64,000 nucleotides of DNA from an uncultured Maricaulis sp. GTDB lineage: Bacteria > Pseudomonadota > Alphaproteobacteria > Caulobacterales > Maricaulaceae. Shown here piece by piece: positions 24,629-33,714 of the stretch. Numbering within the stretch: position 1 is the stretch's first letter; the number at the start of each line of letters is the position of its first letter. The translations under genes were made by a program, and so were the position numbers. Under the pieces are notes generated by a model. It was not told where the DNA came from, made no database searches, and worked only from the letters and a program-made list of their open reading frames with translations. The stretch spans positions 62,001-126,000 of the forward strand of contig NZ_CAMYLS010000009.1 of NCBI RefSeq assembly GCF_947259345.1, written 5' to 3'.

Positions 24629-25903
24629 TCAGACGTCCGGTTCGACCTCGACCACGTCCACTGCGCGCCGGATGCCCGGGTGGTACCAGGCGATGAGGAC
24701 GGCGATCACGCTCAGTACGACAGCGACATAATAGGGCACGAGGTGGCCCAGCTGGTTGTACATGAAGAGGCCGCCGACCGGACCGATGATGAAGCCGAGA
24801 CCGGCCGTTGCGGTCGTGAGACCGGCGGCGCGGCCCTGCTCTTCCGGTTCCACGGCAATCGAGGCGCCACCGACAAAGCCGGATCGCGACAGGCCGAAGG
24901 CGAAGCTGATCAGGATATAGGCGGTGACGATACCGGCATAATTGGGCGCGATGATCATCAGGCCGAAACCGGCGATGGTGATAATGCCGCCGAGTGTCAT
25001 CAGAACGCGCGGGCTGGCCTTGAGCGCCGGGATCACCACCAGCTGCGCCACGATCAGCGCCCCGGCCCCGGCCGCCAGCGCGATGGCGGACATCTGCAGG
25101 CCCTGATCCTCGTCCAGTCCCAACGAATCCATGATGAAGAAGGCCAGGGTGGACAGGCTCAGCGATTGCACGATCCAGGTCACACAGCCATAGCCGACAA
25201 AGGGCGCGATGCGCGGGTCGGCGGCAAAGGCGAATTGTTTGAACGGATTGATCGGCCGGTTTTGCTGTTTGGGCGGTGATTGCTCCGGCAGGAAATGCCA
25301 GACCGCCCAGGCGCCCAGGGCCACGGTGGCGGAAATGATCACCATGAAGATCGGCACACCGACCAGCTCGACCAGGGTCGCTGCCAGGGTCGGGCCGATC
25401 ACCGCACCCATGCCGAAAGCCGCGGTCAGACCGGCCAGGGCTTCGGTCCGCTCCAGCGGCGTGGTGCGGTCGGCGACATAGGCCTGGGCGGCGGGGTTGG
25501 TGGCCGAGCCCAGCGAGCCGAACAGGGTTCGCGCCAGCGCCATGGCGAAAATGGCGGCCAGTGGCGGCACCCATCCGCTCTCCCCGGCCCAGGCGGCCGC
25601 CGCGAAGATCAGGGTCGAACAGGCGAACGCCGAAAGGCCGAAGACGATGAAGCCCTTGCGCCCGCGCCGGTCGGACAGGGCGCCCCAGATCGGGGTCATG
25701 GTCATGAAGAGGACGGCGGACACCGTGTAGATCGCGCCAACCCAGTATTCCGGCACCGCCAGGCCCCGCGCCAGCGGCGGCAGGATGGCGAACAGCATGT
25801 TATTGCCGATCCCGGTCGCCATCAGGCACAGGAAAAGCAGGCGAAAGGCCTTGCGCCGCTCGGTCTGGCTGGACGGGTTGGTTGGATCATAGGGCGGCGT
25901 CAT
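24629..25903 (-). CDS. MFS transporter (TCR/drug exporter type)
   Basis: A 424-residue membrane protein with about 12 predicted helices. The MFS signature GALSDRRGRKGF lies in the loop after helix 2, and a second copy-like motif is in the middle loop. The pattern fits proton-coupled drug/metabolite exporters of the tetracycline/MdtG group, but the substrate is not determinable. It is convergent with the transglycosylase gene, directly abutting its stop. Confidence 0.85.
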   Translation of the reverse strand: MTPPYDPTNPSSQTERRKAFRLLFLCLMATGIGNNMLFAILPPLARGLAVPEYWVGAIYTVSAVLFMTMTPIWGALSDRRGRKGFIVFGLSAFACSTLIFAAAAWAGESGWVPPLAAIFAMALARTLFGSLGSATNPAAQAYVADRTTPLERTEALAGLTAAFGMGAVIGPTLAATLVELVGVPIFMVIISATVALGAWAVWHFLPEQSPPKQQNRPINPFKQFAFAADPRIAPFVGYGCVTWIVQSLSLSTLAFFIMDSLGLDEDQGLQMSAIALAAGAGALIVAQLVVIPALKASPRVLMTLGGIITIAGFGLMIIAPNYAGIVTAYILISFAFGLSRSGFVGGASIAVEPEEQGRAAGLTTATAGLGFIIGPVGGLFMYNQLGHLVPYYVAVVLSVIAVLIAWYHPGIRRAVDVVEVEPDV

Positions 25904-26090
25904 GCGGCCAGACCTAGACCGCGTTCCGTCGAGCGTCCAACACCAAAACCGAAAGACGGCTATCTGTATTTGCCGACCGCCACCGGTAAACAGCCATCTA
26001 ACGCCCGTTCAACCGGACATTAAGCTTACCGCGCCATAGTACGCTCAAATCGGGTGGAAAAACCGCCTGGCAGATGTGGTGGACGGGTAG

Positions 26091-26963
26091 ATGTTTCAGA
26101 TTATCGGCATTGTCGTCGTTTTCGTGATGGTGTTTGGCGGCTTCTCGCTCGCCGGTGGCCATTTCGACGTGATCATGAAGGCCTTGCCCTTCGAGATGAT
26201 GATGATTGGCGGCGCTGCCGTCGGCGCTTTCCTGATCGGCAACAAGCCGAAAACGGTGATGAAGACGCTGGGCGACCTGTCCAAGATCTTCACCGGCTCG
26301 AAGTGGAAGGGACAGGACTATACCGACCTCTTGTCACTCTTGTTTTTGCTAACAAAGACAATGAAGACAAAAGGGGTGATTGCGCTGGAAAGCCATATCG
26401 AGAACCCCAAGGAAAGCACCATCTTCACCCGTTATCCGCGCATCATGAAGGACCATTTCGCGGTCGACTTCATCTGCGACACGCTGCGCATGATGACGAT
26501 GAATCTGGAAGATCCGCACCAGGTTGAGGACGCGATGGAAAAGCAGCTGGAAAAGCACCATCACGAAGCCGCCGATCCGGCCCATGCCATGCAGACCATG
26601 GCCGATGGCCTGCCGGCCCTGGGCATCGTTGCCGCCGTGCTGGGTGTCATCAAGACGATGGGCGCGATCGAAAGCCCGCCGGCCGTCCTCGGTGGCTATA
26701 TCGGCGGCGCGCTGGTCGGAACCTTCCTTGGCGTCTTTATCGCCTACGGCTTTGTCGGTCCGTTCGCGGCCTATATGCAGGCTGTCTATGATGAAGAGCA
26801 TGCCTTCTACAAGATTATCCAGGATGTGCTGGTGGCCCACCTGCACGGCAATGCCGCCCAGATCTCCGTCGAGATCGGCCGCGGTGGCGTGCCTTCCAAG
26901 ATGCAGCCCAGCTTTGTCGAGCTGGAAACAGCCCTGGACCAAATTCCCGCCGAAGCAGCCTGA
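26091..26963 (+). CDS. motA: Flagellar motor stator protein MotA
   Basis: A 290-residue stator protein that, with MotB, forms the proton channel driving flagellar rotation. Four membrane segments are seen: two near residues 3-50 and two near 175-230, including the conserved GLPALGIVAAVLGVIKTMG block and GGYIGGALVGTFLGVFIAYGFVGP. The large cytoplasmic loop lies between. No motB is adjacent; in Caulobacter the two genes are also unlinked. A strong terminator follows the stop. Confidence 0.95.
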   Translation: MFQIIGIVVVFVMVFGGFSLAGGHFDVIMKALPFEMMMIGGAAVGAFLIGNKPKTVMKTLGDLSKIFTGSKWKGQDYTDLLSLLFLLTKTMKTKGVIALESHIENPKESTIFTRYPRIMKDHFAVDFICDTLRMMTMNLEDPHQVEDAMEKQLEKHHHEAADPAHAMQTMADGLPALGIVAAVLGVIKTMGAIESPPAVLGGYIGGALVGTFLGVFIAYGFVGPFAAYMQAVYDEEHAFYKIIQDVLVAHLHGNAAQISVEIGRGGVPSKMQPSFVELETALDQIPAEAA

Positions 26964-26988
26964 TCCAACAAGGCGCACACGGGTTCCT

Positions 26989-27022
26989 GGCGCGGAGTCG
27001 AAAGGCTCCGCGCCTTTGTTTT
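26989..27022 (+). terminator. Terminator of motA
   Basis: A nine-base-pair perfect stem (26989-26997 with 27006-27014), eight-base loop, then TTTGTTTTT. It isolates motA from the next gene. Confidence 0.9.
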
Positions 27023-27082
27023 TGTGCAATCCCTCAACCCGCCGGGGCTGGCAGCGCCGCGATTTGGGTTTAGAAGGGCGGC

Positions 27083-27649
27083 ATGAAAATCAAGGACAGC
27101 GAAATCCTCATCGTGCCCGGCCTGGGCAATGCCTCGCCCTTCCATTGGCAGAGCCGCTGGCAGGACAAGATGTCCACCGCGCGCCGGGTCGAGCAGGCTG
27201 ACTGGCACCAGCCGCGGCGCGGCGCCTGGACGGCGCGTCTGGTTGAAGAGGTCGAAAAGGCGAAAAAGCCGGTCATCCTGGTGGCGCACTCTGTCGGTGT
27301 GCTCACGGTGGCTCATGCCGCGCCGGATCTGGGCGACAAGGTCGCAGGGGCCTTCCTGGTCGGCGCTTCCGACTGGGAGCGTCCCGAGCTCAAGGACAAG
27401 TATGGCGATCACGGTTTCGACCCGGTCCCGCGCGAGCCCCTAGGCTTTCCCGGCCTGATGCTTGCCAGCTCCAATGACCCGACCTGCAAGCTGATCAAGG
27501 CCGAGGCCTGGGCGCGTGATTGGGGAATCCGCTTTGGCAATGCCGGCGAGGCCGGGCATTTCGAGCCGGAAAGCGGGCATGGCCCCTGGCCGGAAGGTCT
27601 GATGGCCTTCGCCAAATTCACCCAGTCGCTCGGCACGCAGCCGGAATGA
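27083..27649 (+). CDS. RBBP9/YdeN-family serine hydrolase
   Basis: A 188-residue small alpha/beta hydrolase. It shows VPGLGNASPFHWQSRW at the start, the nucleophile Ser70 in LVAHSVG, an Asp in SSNDPTC and a His in SGHGPWPEG, all as in RBBP9-like hydrolases. The natural substrate of this group is unknown. Its stop overlaps the mnmC start (ATGA), so the two are cotranslated, although no functional link is known. Confidence 0.87.
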   Translation: MKIKDSEILIVPGLGNASPFHWQSRWQDKMSTARRVEQADWHQPRRGAWTARLVEEVEKAKKPVILVAHSVGVLTVAHAAPDLGDKVAGAFLVGASDWERPELKDKYGDHGFDPVPREPLGFPGLMLASSNDPTCKLIKAEAWARDWGIRFGNAGEAGHFEPESGHGPWPEGLMAFAKFTQSLGTQPE

Positions 27650-29388
27650 CCACCGACGGGCTGTATTGCGAGCCCGCCACGCTCGACTGGTCGCAGGCCA
27701 GTGGACCGCGGGCCAGCGATTATGGCGATGTCTATTTCTCCGCCGAGGACGGCCTTGCCGAGACGCAGGCGGTCTTCCTGAAAGCCTGTCAGCTGCCGGA
27801 GGCCTGGACGGGCCGTCGCCAATATGTGGTCGGCGAATTGGGCTTTGGCACCGGGCTCAATGCGCTGGGGCTGTGGCAGCTCTGGCGCGATGAAGGGCCC
27901 GTTGATGGCTGGCTCGATTTCATCTCGGTCGAGAAACATCCGCTTGATCGCGACGCGGCGGCGCGGGCGCTCACGGCCTGGCCGCATCTCTCCGATCTGG
28001 CTGCGCGCCTGCTCGCGCAATGGCCGAGCCGTCTGAAAGGCCCTCAGCGTCTGGTCTTTCCCGACGACCGCTTCGCCATCACGATTTTCCAGGACGAGGT
28101 CGAGGCCGCGCTGGCCCAGATGCGCGGCCCTGTGGATGCCTGGTTCCTCGACGGGTTTGCGCCGGACCGCAATGCGGCCATGTGGTCGCAGGGTGTTTTC
28201 AATCGCATTGGCGAGTTGTCCGCACCGGGTGCGCGGGTCGGGACCTTTACCGTCGCCGGTTTCGTCCGTCGTGGTCTCGCCGAAGCCGGGTTCGATGTGG
28301 TCAAGCAGCGGGGCTTCGGGCGCAAGCGTGAGCGCCTGGAGGCGGTCTGGCCGGGCGGGCTCGGCGTCCGCTCGGGCTCAGTCGGCGCGGGTCCGGTCGC
28401 GGTCATCGGGGCCGGCATTGCCGGGGCGTCACTGGTTCAGGCCCTGCGCGCACGCGGCATCGAGACCCGTCTGATCGATGCGGGCGGACCCGGTGCGGGC
28501 GCCTCCGGCGCGCCGGCCGGCCTGCTGACACCACGTCTGGAAAAGGCTGACCGCCCGCATGTCCGTGCAACGTTGGCGGCTTTTGATTTTGCGCGCCGTC
28601 TCTATGACGGGCGCGACGGCTTTCATGCCGAAGCGGTAATACGTTTGCCCAAGGATGAGCGCGAGGCGGATCGCTTTGCCGTGCTGGCCGACTGGATGCC
28701 GGATCATCTCGTCTGGACTGGCACGCAGCTGGAAATGGTCTGCGCGGGACGGTTCGAGCCGCGGCGCCTTATCAGCACGCTGCTTGGCGAGAAGGCTTGC
28801 CTGTCTGCGCGGGTCGCACGGATCGACCCGACGTCCGACGGGCTGAGTGTGGTGGACGATCAGGGCCATCGCCTGGACGAGGTCGCGCATGTGATCCTGG
28901 CGGTTGGAGCGGGTCTGTCGGCCTTTCATGACGATATCGAGTTGAGCGCCGGACAATTGGCGGTGTTTGACGGTGAAGCCCCGGACCGGTCGGTCAGTTG
29001 GGGGCATTATGCCTGCCGCGCGGGATCCGGAGTATTGGTCGGAGCGACCCATGTCCGAGGCGAGCATGTTTTGCCAGACGACGAGGCCGAGGCCGGTTTC
29101 CGCGCCGCAATGGCCGAGAGCCTCCCGGGCGTTGCGCTGGGCCCGGTCAAGGAACGCTGGGGCGCGGTTCGCGCGGCGACACCGGACCGCCTGCCAATTC
29201 TGGGGCAGGTCAGGCCGGGCGTGTCTGTGCTGGGTGGCTTGGGATCGCGCGGCTTCGCCCATGCGCCCTTGCTGGCGGACGCGCTGGTCAGTGAATTGAC
29301 GGGCGGTGGTGCCGTTCTGGAACAGGCCGGACTGGAGACGTTGGCACCGTCACGCTTCGCCGAGCGACGGGCCCGAAAGGGCCGGTAG
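27646..29388 (+). CDS. mnmC: Bifunctional tRNA-modifying enzyme MnmC (methyltransferase + FAD oxidoreductase)
   Basis: A 580-residue two-domain enzyme completing the mnm5(s2)U34 wobble modification of tRNAs. Residues 1-240 are the SAM methyltransferase MnmD part with GELGFGTGLNALGLW and DAWFLDGFAPDRN. From about 245 on the DAO-type oxidoreductase part begins with GPVAVIGAGIAGASLVQALRARG (FAD-binding). The overlapping ATG at 27646 is preferred over in-frame upstream codons, which fall inside the RBBP9 gene. The protein is shorter than the E. coli one (about 670). Confidence 0.9.
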   Translation: MTTDGLYCEPATLDWSQASGPRASDYGDVYFSAEDGLAETQAVFLKACQLPEAWTGRRQYVVGELGFGTGLNALGLWQLWRDEGPVDGWLDFISVEKHPLDRDAAARALTAWPHLSDLAARLLAQWPSRLKGPQRLVFPDDRFAITIFQDEVEAALAQMRGPVDAWFLDGFAPDRNAAMWSQGVFNRIGELSAPGARVGTFTVAGFVRRGLAEAGFDVVKQRGFGRKRERLEAVWPGGLGVRSGSVGAGPVAVIGAGIAGASLVQALRARGIETRLIDAGGPGAGASGAPAGLLTPRLEKADRPHVRATLAAFDFARRLYDGRDGFHAEAVIRLPKDEREADRFAVLADWMPDHLVWTGTQLEMVCAGRFEPRRLISTLLGEKACLSARVARIDPTSDGLSVVDDQGHRLDEVAHVILAVGAGLSAFHDDIELSAGQLAVFDGEAPDRSVSWGHYACRAGSGVLVGATHVRGEHVLPDDEAEAGFRAAMAESLPGVALGPVKERWGAVRAATPDRLPILGQVRPGVSVLGGLGSRGFAHAPLLADALVSELTGGGAVLEQAGLETLAPSRFAERRARKGR

Positions 29389-29398
29389 CGCCCGCTGA

Positions 29399-29638
29399 CT
29401 AGATGGCGACCCGATAGCTGGGTGTTTCGACCGCGCCGATCCGCAAGGCGGCGAGCGGACAGCCGGAATTCAGGCATTCCACATTGAGATCGACATCAAG
29501 GCCGCGCTGGCGGGAGACTTCCAGTTCGACCGGGCCGACCGAAATGGCGACGGCGGCGCCGGCCGCGTAGGGAATGGCCACGGGCAGGCCCAGGCTGCCT
29601 GATACCAGACACCCGATCAGCGCTGTCTTCGTCAACAT
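29399..29638 (-). CDS. Small exported protein, unknown function
   Basis: A 79-residue protein starting at ATG 29638 behind a clear GGGAGAG site. It has a signal-like N-terminus (MLTKTALIGCLVSGSLGLPVA) and then a short beta-rich region with two Cys (VECLNSGCPLAAL), which could form a disulfide in the periplasm. The frame stays open upstream but lies antisense to the wecG-type gene. It converges with mnmC. No family recognised. Confidence 0.65.
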   Translation of the reverse strand: MLTKTALIGCLVSGSLGLPVAIPYAAGAAVAISVGPVELEVSRQRGLDVDLNVECLNSGCPLAALRIGAVETPSYRVAI

Positions 29639-29785
29639 CTGTCTCTCCCGGAATGTGTGCCTCGGTCCTGTGATGCCGCCGCGGCGCCTTTTGGATGCAC
29701 GACGTGTCAGAAATTCGGCGCGGGTTTTGCACGGGACGCGGGCAAGCGCGCGATCTGACGCGTATCGAGACAAGAGTGGTGCAAC

Positions 29786-30670
29786 ATGGTCATGGCTACG
29801 GGTGAGAGTTTCGTCGACCGGCGTTCCGGTTCGCGACATGTCTGGTTCCTGAACTCGGCCTTCGACAAGATCGGCATGGATGTCGCCCTGCGCCGGATCA
29901 CCGAGCGCGAGCCGACCCAGCCCTTCGCCTTTGTCGTGACCCCCAATGTCGACCATCTGGTGCGCCTTGAAACCGATACCGTTCTCGCAACGCTCTACGC
30001 CCAGGCCTGGCTCACCGTCTGTGACAGCCGGGTCCTCGAGCTGATCGGCCGGATTTCCGGCGAGACGATTGATGTCACGCCCGGATCGGATTTGACCGAA
30101 CGCCTGTTTGACACCGTCATTGATCCCGACGCGCCGCTGACCATCATTGGCGGCGATCAGGCGGTGATCGACGCGGTCACCAATCGCTATGGCCTGACGG
30201 ATGTCCGTTGGCATGAACCACCCATGGGGCTGCGCAACGACCGTGAGGCGGTCGAGGAATGCGCGAAATTCGTCGCCGAGAATCCCTCACGTTTCACGTT
30301 CTTCTGTGTCGGCTCGCCGCAACAGGAAATGATCGCCGAGGCCTGTCTGGACCGGGGCGACTGCACCGGTGTGGGTCTGTGTGTCGGCGCCTCACTCGAC
30401 TTTCTCGCCGGCGCGGCTCAACGGGCTCCGGTCTGGATGCAGAAGGCACGCCTGGAATGGCTGCACCGCCTCTGCCAGGAGCCCGCTCGCATGTGGCGTC
30501 GCTATCTGGTCGAAGGTCCTAAAGTCCTGCTCCTGTGGCGTCGCTGGCGCAAGACGCGCCGCTCCATGCGCAAACTGGAAATGGCGCTGGGCGCGCCCGA
30601 TCGGGTCAAGGAACGCAATCTGCACCTGCGCATCCGAAACCTGGAGCGCGAACTCGCCGCGCGCGACTGA
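29786..30670 (+). CDS. WecG/TagA/CpsF-family glycosyltransferase
   Basis: A 294-residue glycosyltransferase. Features are VTPNVDHLVRL, CDSRVLELIG, ITPGSD-like VTPGSDLTERLF, CVGSPQQEMIAEA, and the C-terminal QRAPVWMQKARLEWLHRLCQEPARMWRRYL, all diagnostic of the WecG/TagA/CpsF family that adds a second sugar to lipid-linked oligosaccharides. The C-terminal end is basic and amphipathic, consistent with peripheral membrane binding. Sugar donor unknown. It stands alone, upstream of a cobalamin riboswitch. Confidence 0.9.
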   Translation: MVMATGESFVDRRSGSRHVWFLNSAFDKIGMDVALRRITEREPTQPFAFVVTPNVDHLVRLETDTVLATLYAQAWLTVCDSRVLELIGRISGETIDVTPGSDLTERLFDTVIDPDAPLTIIGGDQAVIDAVTNRYGLTDVRWHEPPMGLRNDREAVEECAKFVAENPSRFTFFCVGSPQQEMIAEACLDRGDCTGVGLCVGASLDFLAGAAQRAPVWMQKARLEWLHRLCQEPARMWRRYLVEGPKVLLLWRRWRKTRRSMRKLEMALGAPDRVKERNLHLRIRNLERELAARD

Positions 30671-30717
30671 TCCGGGTTGATTGCCTTTTGCAGCGGTGCG
30701 GCATAGCGTCCGCGCCG

Positions 30718-30885
30718 TGATGGTTCCCTCACGGGAGTAATAGGGAAGCTGGTCAGGCCCTCGGGCCAAGTCCAGCGCTGTTCCCGCAGCCGTAGGCGGT
30801 GAGCGGTGAGGCACAAAGCCACTGGGGGCGACCCTGGGAAGGCGCTTCATTCGCACTGACCCGCAAGCCGGAAGACCTGCCGTCA
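30718..30885 (+). promoter_or_regulatory. Cobalamin (B12) riboswitch
   Basis: The conserved cobalamin-aptamer blocks occur in order: AATAGGGAAGC (30739-30749), GCTGTTCCCGCAGCCGTA (30777-30794), GCGGTGAG, AAAGCCACTGG (30815-30825), GGGAAGGCG, then the B12 box with GACCCGCAAGCC and AGACCTGCC (30857-30881). It precedes the vitamin B12 receptor gene and the rest of the btu operon by about 130 bases. Binding of adenosylcobalamin should repress translation or transcription of the operon. Confidence 0.95.
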
Positions 30886-31010
30886 CTGTCGTCTGTCCGC
30901 TCGTGCGGGAGCTCACGAGACCGGCGCGGTATTTTCCGTTTCTGACGACTCCTCTGCAACCCGCTCGCGGCCGAACGGCCCCGGGCCTGACTGCTATGGA
31001 GACGTGGCAC

Positions 31011-32909
31011 ATGCGTATGAAAACCTGGCACCAGCTCTGTCTGGCCGCCTCTTGTCTAAGCCTTCCCGTATCGGCTTTCGCTCAGGCGAGCGACGAAACC
31101 GAGATCATTTATGTCACTGCGGCGCGGGTCGCGCTGCCGGCCGATCAAGCGACTTCCAGCATCACGCTTCTGGATGCCGATCTGCTTGAGGCGCGCGGGG
31201 CCAGCTTCGCCGCGGACGCCCTGCGGGCCGTGCCCGGCCTGGCCGTGTCGCGGTCCGGCGCGCCCGGCTCCCTGACCCAGATTCGTGCCCGCGGCGCCGA
31301 GGCCAATCATGTCCTGGTGCTGATCGACGGTGTCGAGGCCTCCAATCCCTTCACCGGCGAAGCCGATTTCTCGCACTATGCCTTTGACGATTTGGCATCG
31401 ATCGAGGTCGCGCGGGGCGAGCAGTCTGCCCTTTGGGGAGCGGATGCCATCGGCGGGGTCATCCGCCTCAACTCACGGCGTCCTCAGACCCGGTTCGAAG
31501 CGGGCGGTCGCATCGAGGGGGGAAGTTTCGATACCCGGCGGCTGAGCCTCCAGGCCGGCGCCGAGTTTGGCCATCACTGGCTTTCCGGCAGCGTCAGCGA
31601 CTACCAAAGCGACGGCATCGATGTGTCGGGCCTGGGCGGCGAGCGCGACGGCTATGCCAACACCGTCCTCGCTGTTTCCGGCGGTTATCAGCTTGGCGAG
31701 GCCTGGCGGCTCGAAGGAACGGCGCGGCGAATTGCCAGCGAGAGCGATTATGACAGCGATACCGATTTCGATGGACGTCTGGACAATGTCGACCTGCGCA
31801 CCGATGGCGAGACCGTGCTGGCGCGGCTGGCCCTGCTGGGAGATCAGCAATGGGGCGATGTGCGGCTCAGCCATGAAGCGGCGCTGCAATTGACCGACGA
31901 CACGTCGCGCTCCTTGTCGGCCGGGACGCAATCATCGCGCGCCCTCGGTCAGCGATTGCAGGCGCACTACGAAATGACAGGGCATTGGGAGACCGGGCCC
32001 TATCAGCACCGCCTGACCGGTCTGGTCGAGCATGATCGTGACCGCCTGAAATCCTTCTCAGGTGTGGGCGCGGGTTCGAACCAGACACGGCGACTTGAGG
32101 CCGACGCGCTGGGTTTCGACTATGGCCTGTCGCGCGGCGTATTCGATTTCACCGCGTCAGCGCGGCATGATGCCCACTCCCTGTTCGCGGACTCGACGAC
32201 CTGGCGCATCGGCGCCGGTTGGGACTTCGATACGCTGGGCGGTCGCTTGCGCGCGAATTTCGGAGAAGCGGTCAAGAATCCGGGCGTCTATGAGTTGTTC
32301 GGCTTCTTTCCGGGATCGTTCAACGGCAATCCCAATCTCGTGCCGGAGGAGTCGAAAGGCTGGGAAATTGCCTGGGACCAGAGCCTGCTGGGTGACGCAG
32401 CCAGCCTGTCACTGGTCTATTTCAACTCCGAGCTGGAAAATGAAATCTACACTGATTTCGGGTCTTTCCCGGCGACGGCCCTCAATGCCGGCACACGGTC
32501 GGATCGTCAGGGTGTGGAAATGTCCATTGCCTGGGATATCGACGCGAGCTGGTCGGTCTTTGCGTCGGCCACCCTGCTGGAAAGCGAAGAGAACGGGGTC
32601 GCGGAAATCCGCCGTCCGGAACGCCTGGCGTCACTGACCTTGTCCTGGGCGCCGACCGACGGGCCGCTGTCCGCATCGGTGACCCTCGATCATACCGGCG
32701 ACCAGACCGATACGGATTTCGGCATCTTCCAGCCCGTGGTTCTGGACGCCTATACGCTGGTCGGCGGTCAGGTCGGCTGGGAAGTCAGAGAGGGTGTCGA
32801 AATCTATGCGCGCGGGGATAACCTGCTTGATGAGGAGTATCAGGATGTCTTCGGCTATCACACGCCGGGTCGTGGCCTGTTTCTCGGCCTGCGCCTCACT
32901 CATCGCTAG
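31011..32909 (+). CDS. btuB: TonB-dependent vitamin B12 receptor BtuB
   Basis: A 632-residue outer-membrane receptor. Start at ATG 31011 is supported by GGAG nine bases upstream; the frame also contains ATGs at 30996 and 31017. The signal peptide ends near AFAQA; a TonB box (TEIIYVTAA) follows; the plug domain has IRARGAEANHVLVLIDGVEASNP; the rest forms beta-strands ending in GLRLTHR (last aromatic-like strand). It brings cobalamin across the outer membrane and is controlled by the upstream riboswitch. The next gene starts inside its 3' end, overlapping by 65 bases. Confidence 0.93.
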   Translation: MRMKTWHQLCLAASCLSLPVSAFAQASDETEIIYVTAARVALPADQATSSITLLDADLLEARGASFAADALRAVPGLAVSRSGAPGSLTQIRARGAEANHVLVLIDGVEASNPFTGEADFSHYAFDDLASIEVARGEQSALWGADAIGGVIRLNSRRPQTRFEAGGRIEGGSFDTRRLSLQAGAEFGHHWLSGSVSDYQSDGIDVSGLGGERDGYANTVLAVSGGYQLGEAWRLEGTARRIASESDYDSDTDFDGRLDNVDLRTDGETVLARLALLGDQQWGDVRLSHEAALQLTDDTSRSLSAGTQSSRALGQRLQAHYEMTGHWETGPYQHRLTGLVEHDRDRLKSFSGVGAGSNQTRRLEADALGFDYGLSRGVFDFTASARHDAHSLFADSTTWRIGAGWDFDTLGGRLRANFGEAVKNPGVYELFGFFPGSFNGNPNLVPEESKGWEIAWDQSLLGDAASLSLVYFNSELENEIYTDFGSFPATALNAGTRSDRQGVEMSIAWDIDASWSVFASATLLESEENGVAEIRRPERLASLTLSWAPTDGPLSASVTLDHTGDQTDTDFGIFQPVVLDAYTLVGGQVGWEVREGVEIYARGDNLLDEEYQDVFGYHTPGRGLFLGLRLTHR

Positions 32910-33714
32910 CCCGGCTTTGGCGCGGGAAGAGGCGGTACCGCACAGTGGTATCGCCTCGACCTCGCTGTGCGCGGACACTTATGTGCTGGCCCTGGCTCCG
33001 GAGGACGCGATCGCGGCCCTGTCCTGGCAGGTTGATCAGCCGGTCTCCGCGGCACCGCCCTGGTCGCGCGCGCTGCCCAAGGCGTGGCCCGATGCCGCGC
33101 GCCTGCTGGAATTGTCGCCCGCGCTGACCGTGTTCGGAACCGGTGAGGGCGGGCGGACGGCCCGTTTGCTCGAACGCGCCGGTCACTCGGTCTTGGAGCT
33201 CGCTTGGGCTGATGATTTCGAGGCGGTACGCGATAACCTGCACGCGCTTGGCCTGGCCACGGGACGGGCCAGAGACGCTGCTGCGGTGGTCGCCGGGATC
33301 GACCAACGCCTGGAACGTCTCAACGAGCGGGCGGCTGCGCGGTTGCGCGCGCCCCGCATCCTCTATCTGAGCGCATCGGGTGGTTCGGCCGGCGCCGGCA
33401 CCTATGTCGATGCGGCCATTGCCGCCGCTGGCGGTGTCAATGTCATGGCTGAGCGCGGGGCGATCGGCTGGACCCGCTCGGATCCGGAACTGGCGCTGGG
33501 CCTGGAGGCCGATATCGTTCTGACCAGCTTCTTTGCCGATGGCTATGCAAGCACCTTCAATCGGGCGCGCCGTCACGCCGCCTATCGGCGTCTTCTCGAA
33601 CATCCGGCCCGGGCCGAGATACCGGCCGGCGTCTGGCCTTGCGCCGGGCCTCGTTTGATCGACGCGGCTGAGTTGATTGCTGACGCCATTGACGCCTGGG
33701 AGCGTGACCGATGA
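32845..33714 (+). CDS. btuF: Cobalamin ABC transporter substrate-binding protein (BtuF-like)
   Basis: A 289-residue periplasmic protein of the helical-backbone metal/siderophore/B12-binding group. The ATG at 32845 is preferred because GAGGAG lies upstream and it gives a signal peptide ending at ALAREE. Motifs include SLCADTYVLALAPEDAIAALSW and LELSPALTVFGTGEG. It delivers cobalamin to the BtuCD transporter. Its start is within btuB; its stop overlaps the permease start (ATGA). Confidence 0.87.
   Translation: MSSAITRRVVACFSACASLIASPALAREEAVPHSGIASTSLCADTYVLALAPEDAIAALSWQVDQPVSAAPPWSRALPKAWPDAARLLELSPALTVFGTGEGGRTARLLERAGHSVLELAWADDFEAVRDNLHALGLATGRARDAAAVVAGIDQRLERLNERAAARLRAPRILYLSASGGSAGAGTYVDAAIAAAGGVNVMAERGAIGWTRSDPELALGLEADIVLTSFFADGYASTFNRARRHAAYRRLLEHPARAEIPAGVWPCAGPRLIDAAELIADAIDAWERDR

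Noticed and set aside
26040-26090. Possible sigma-54 promoter before motA (TGGCA-like box)
   Set aside because: The -24 part is similar but the -12 TTGC is absent, so the match is not better than chance.
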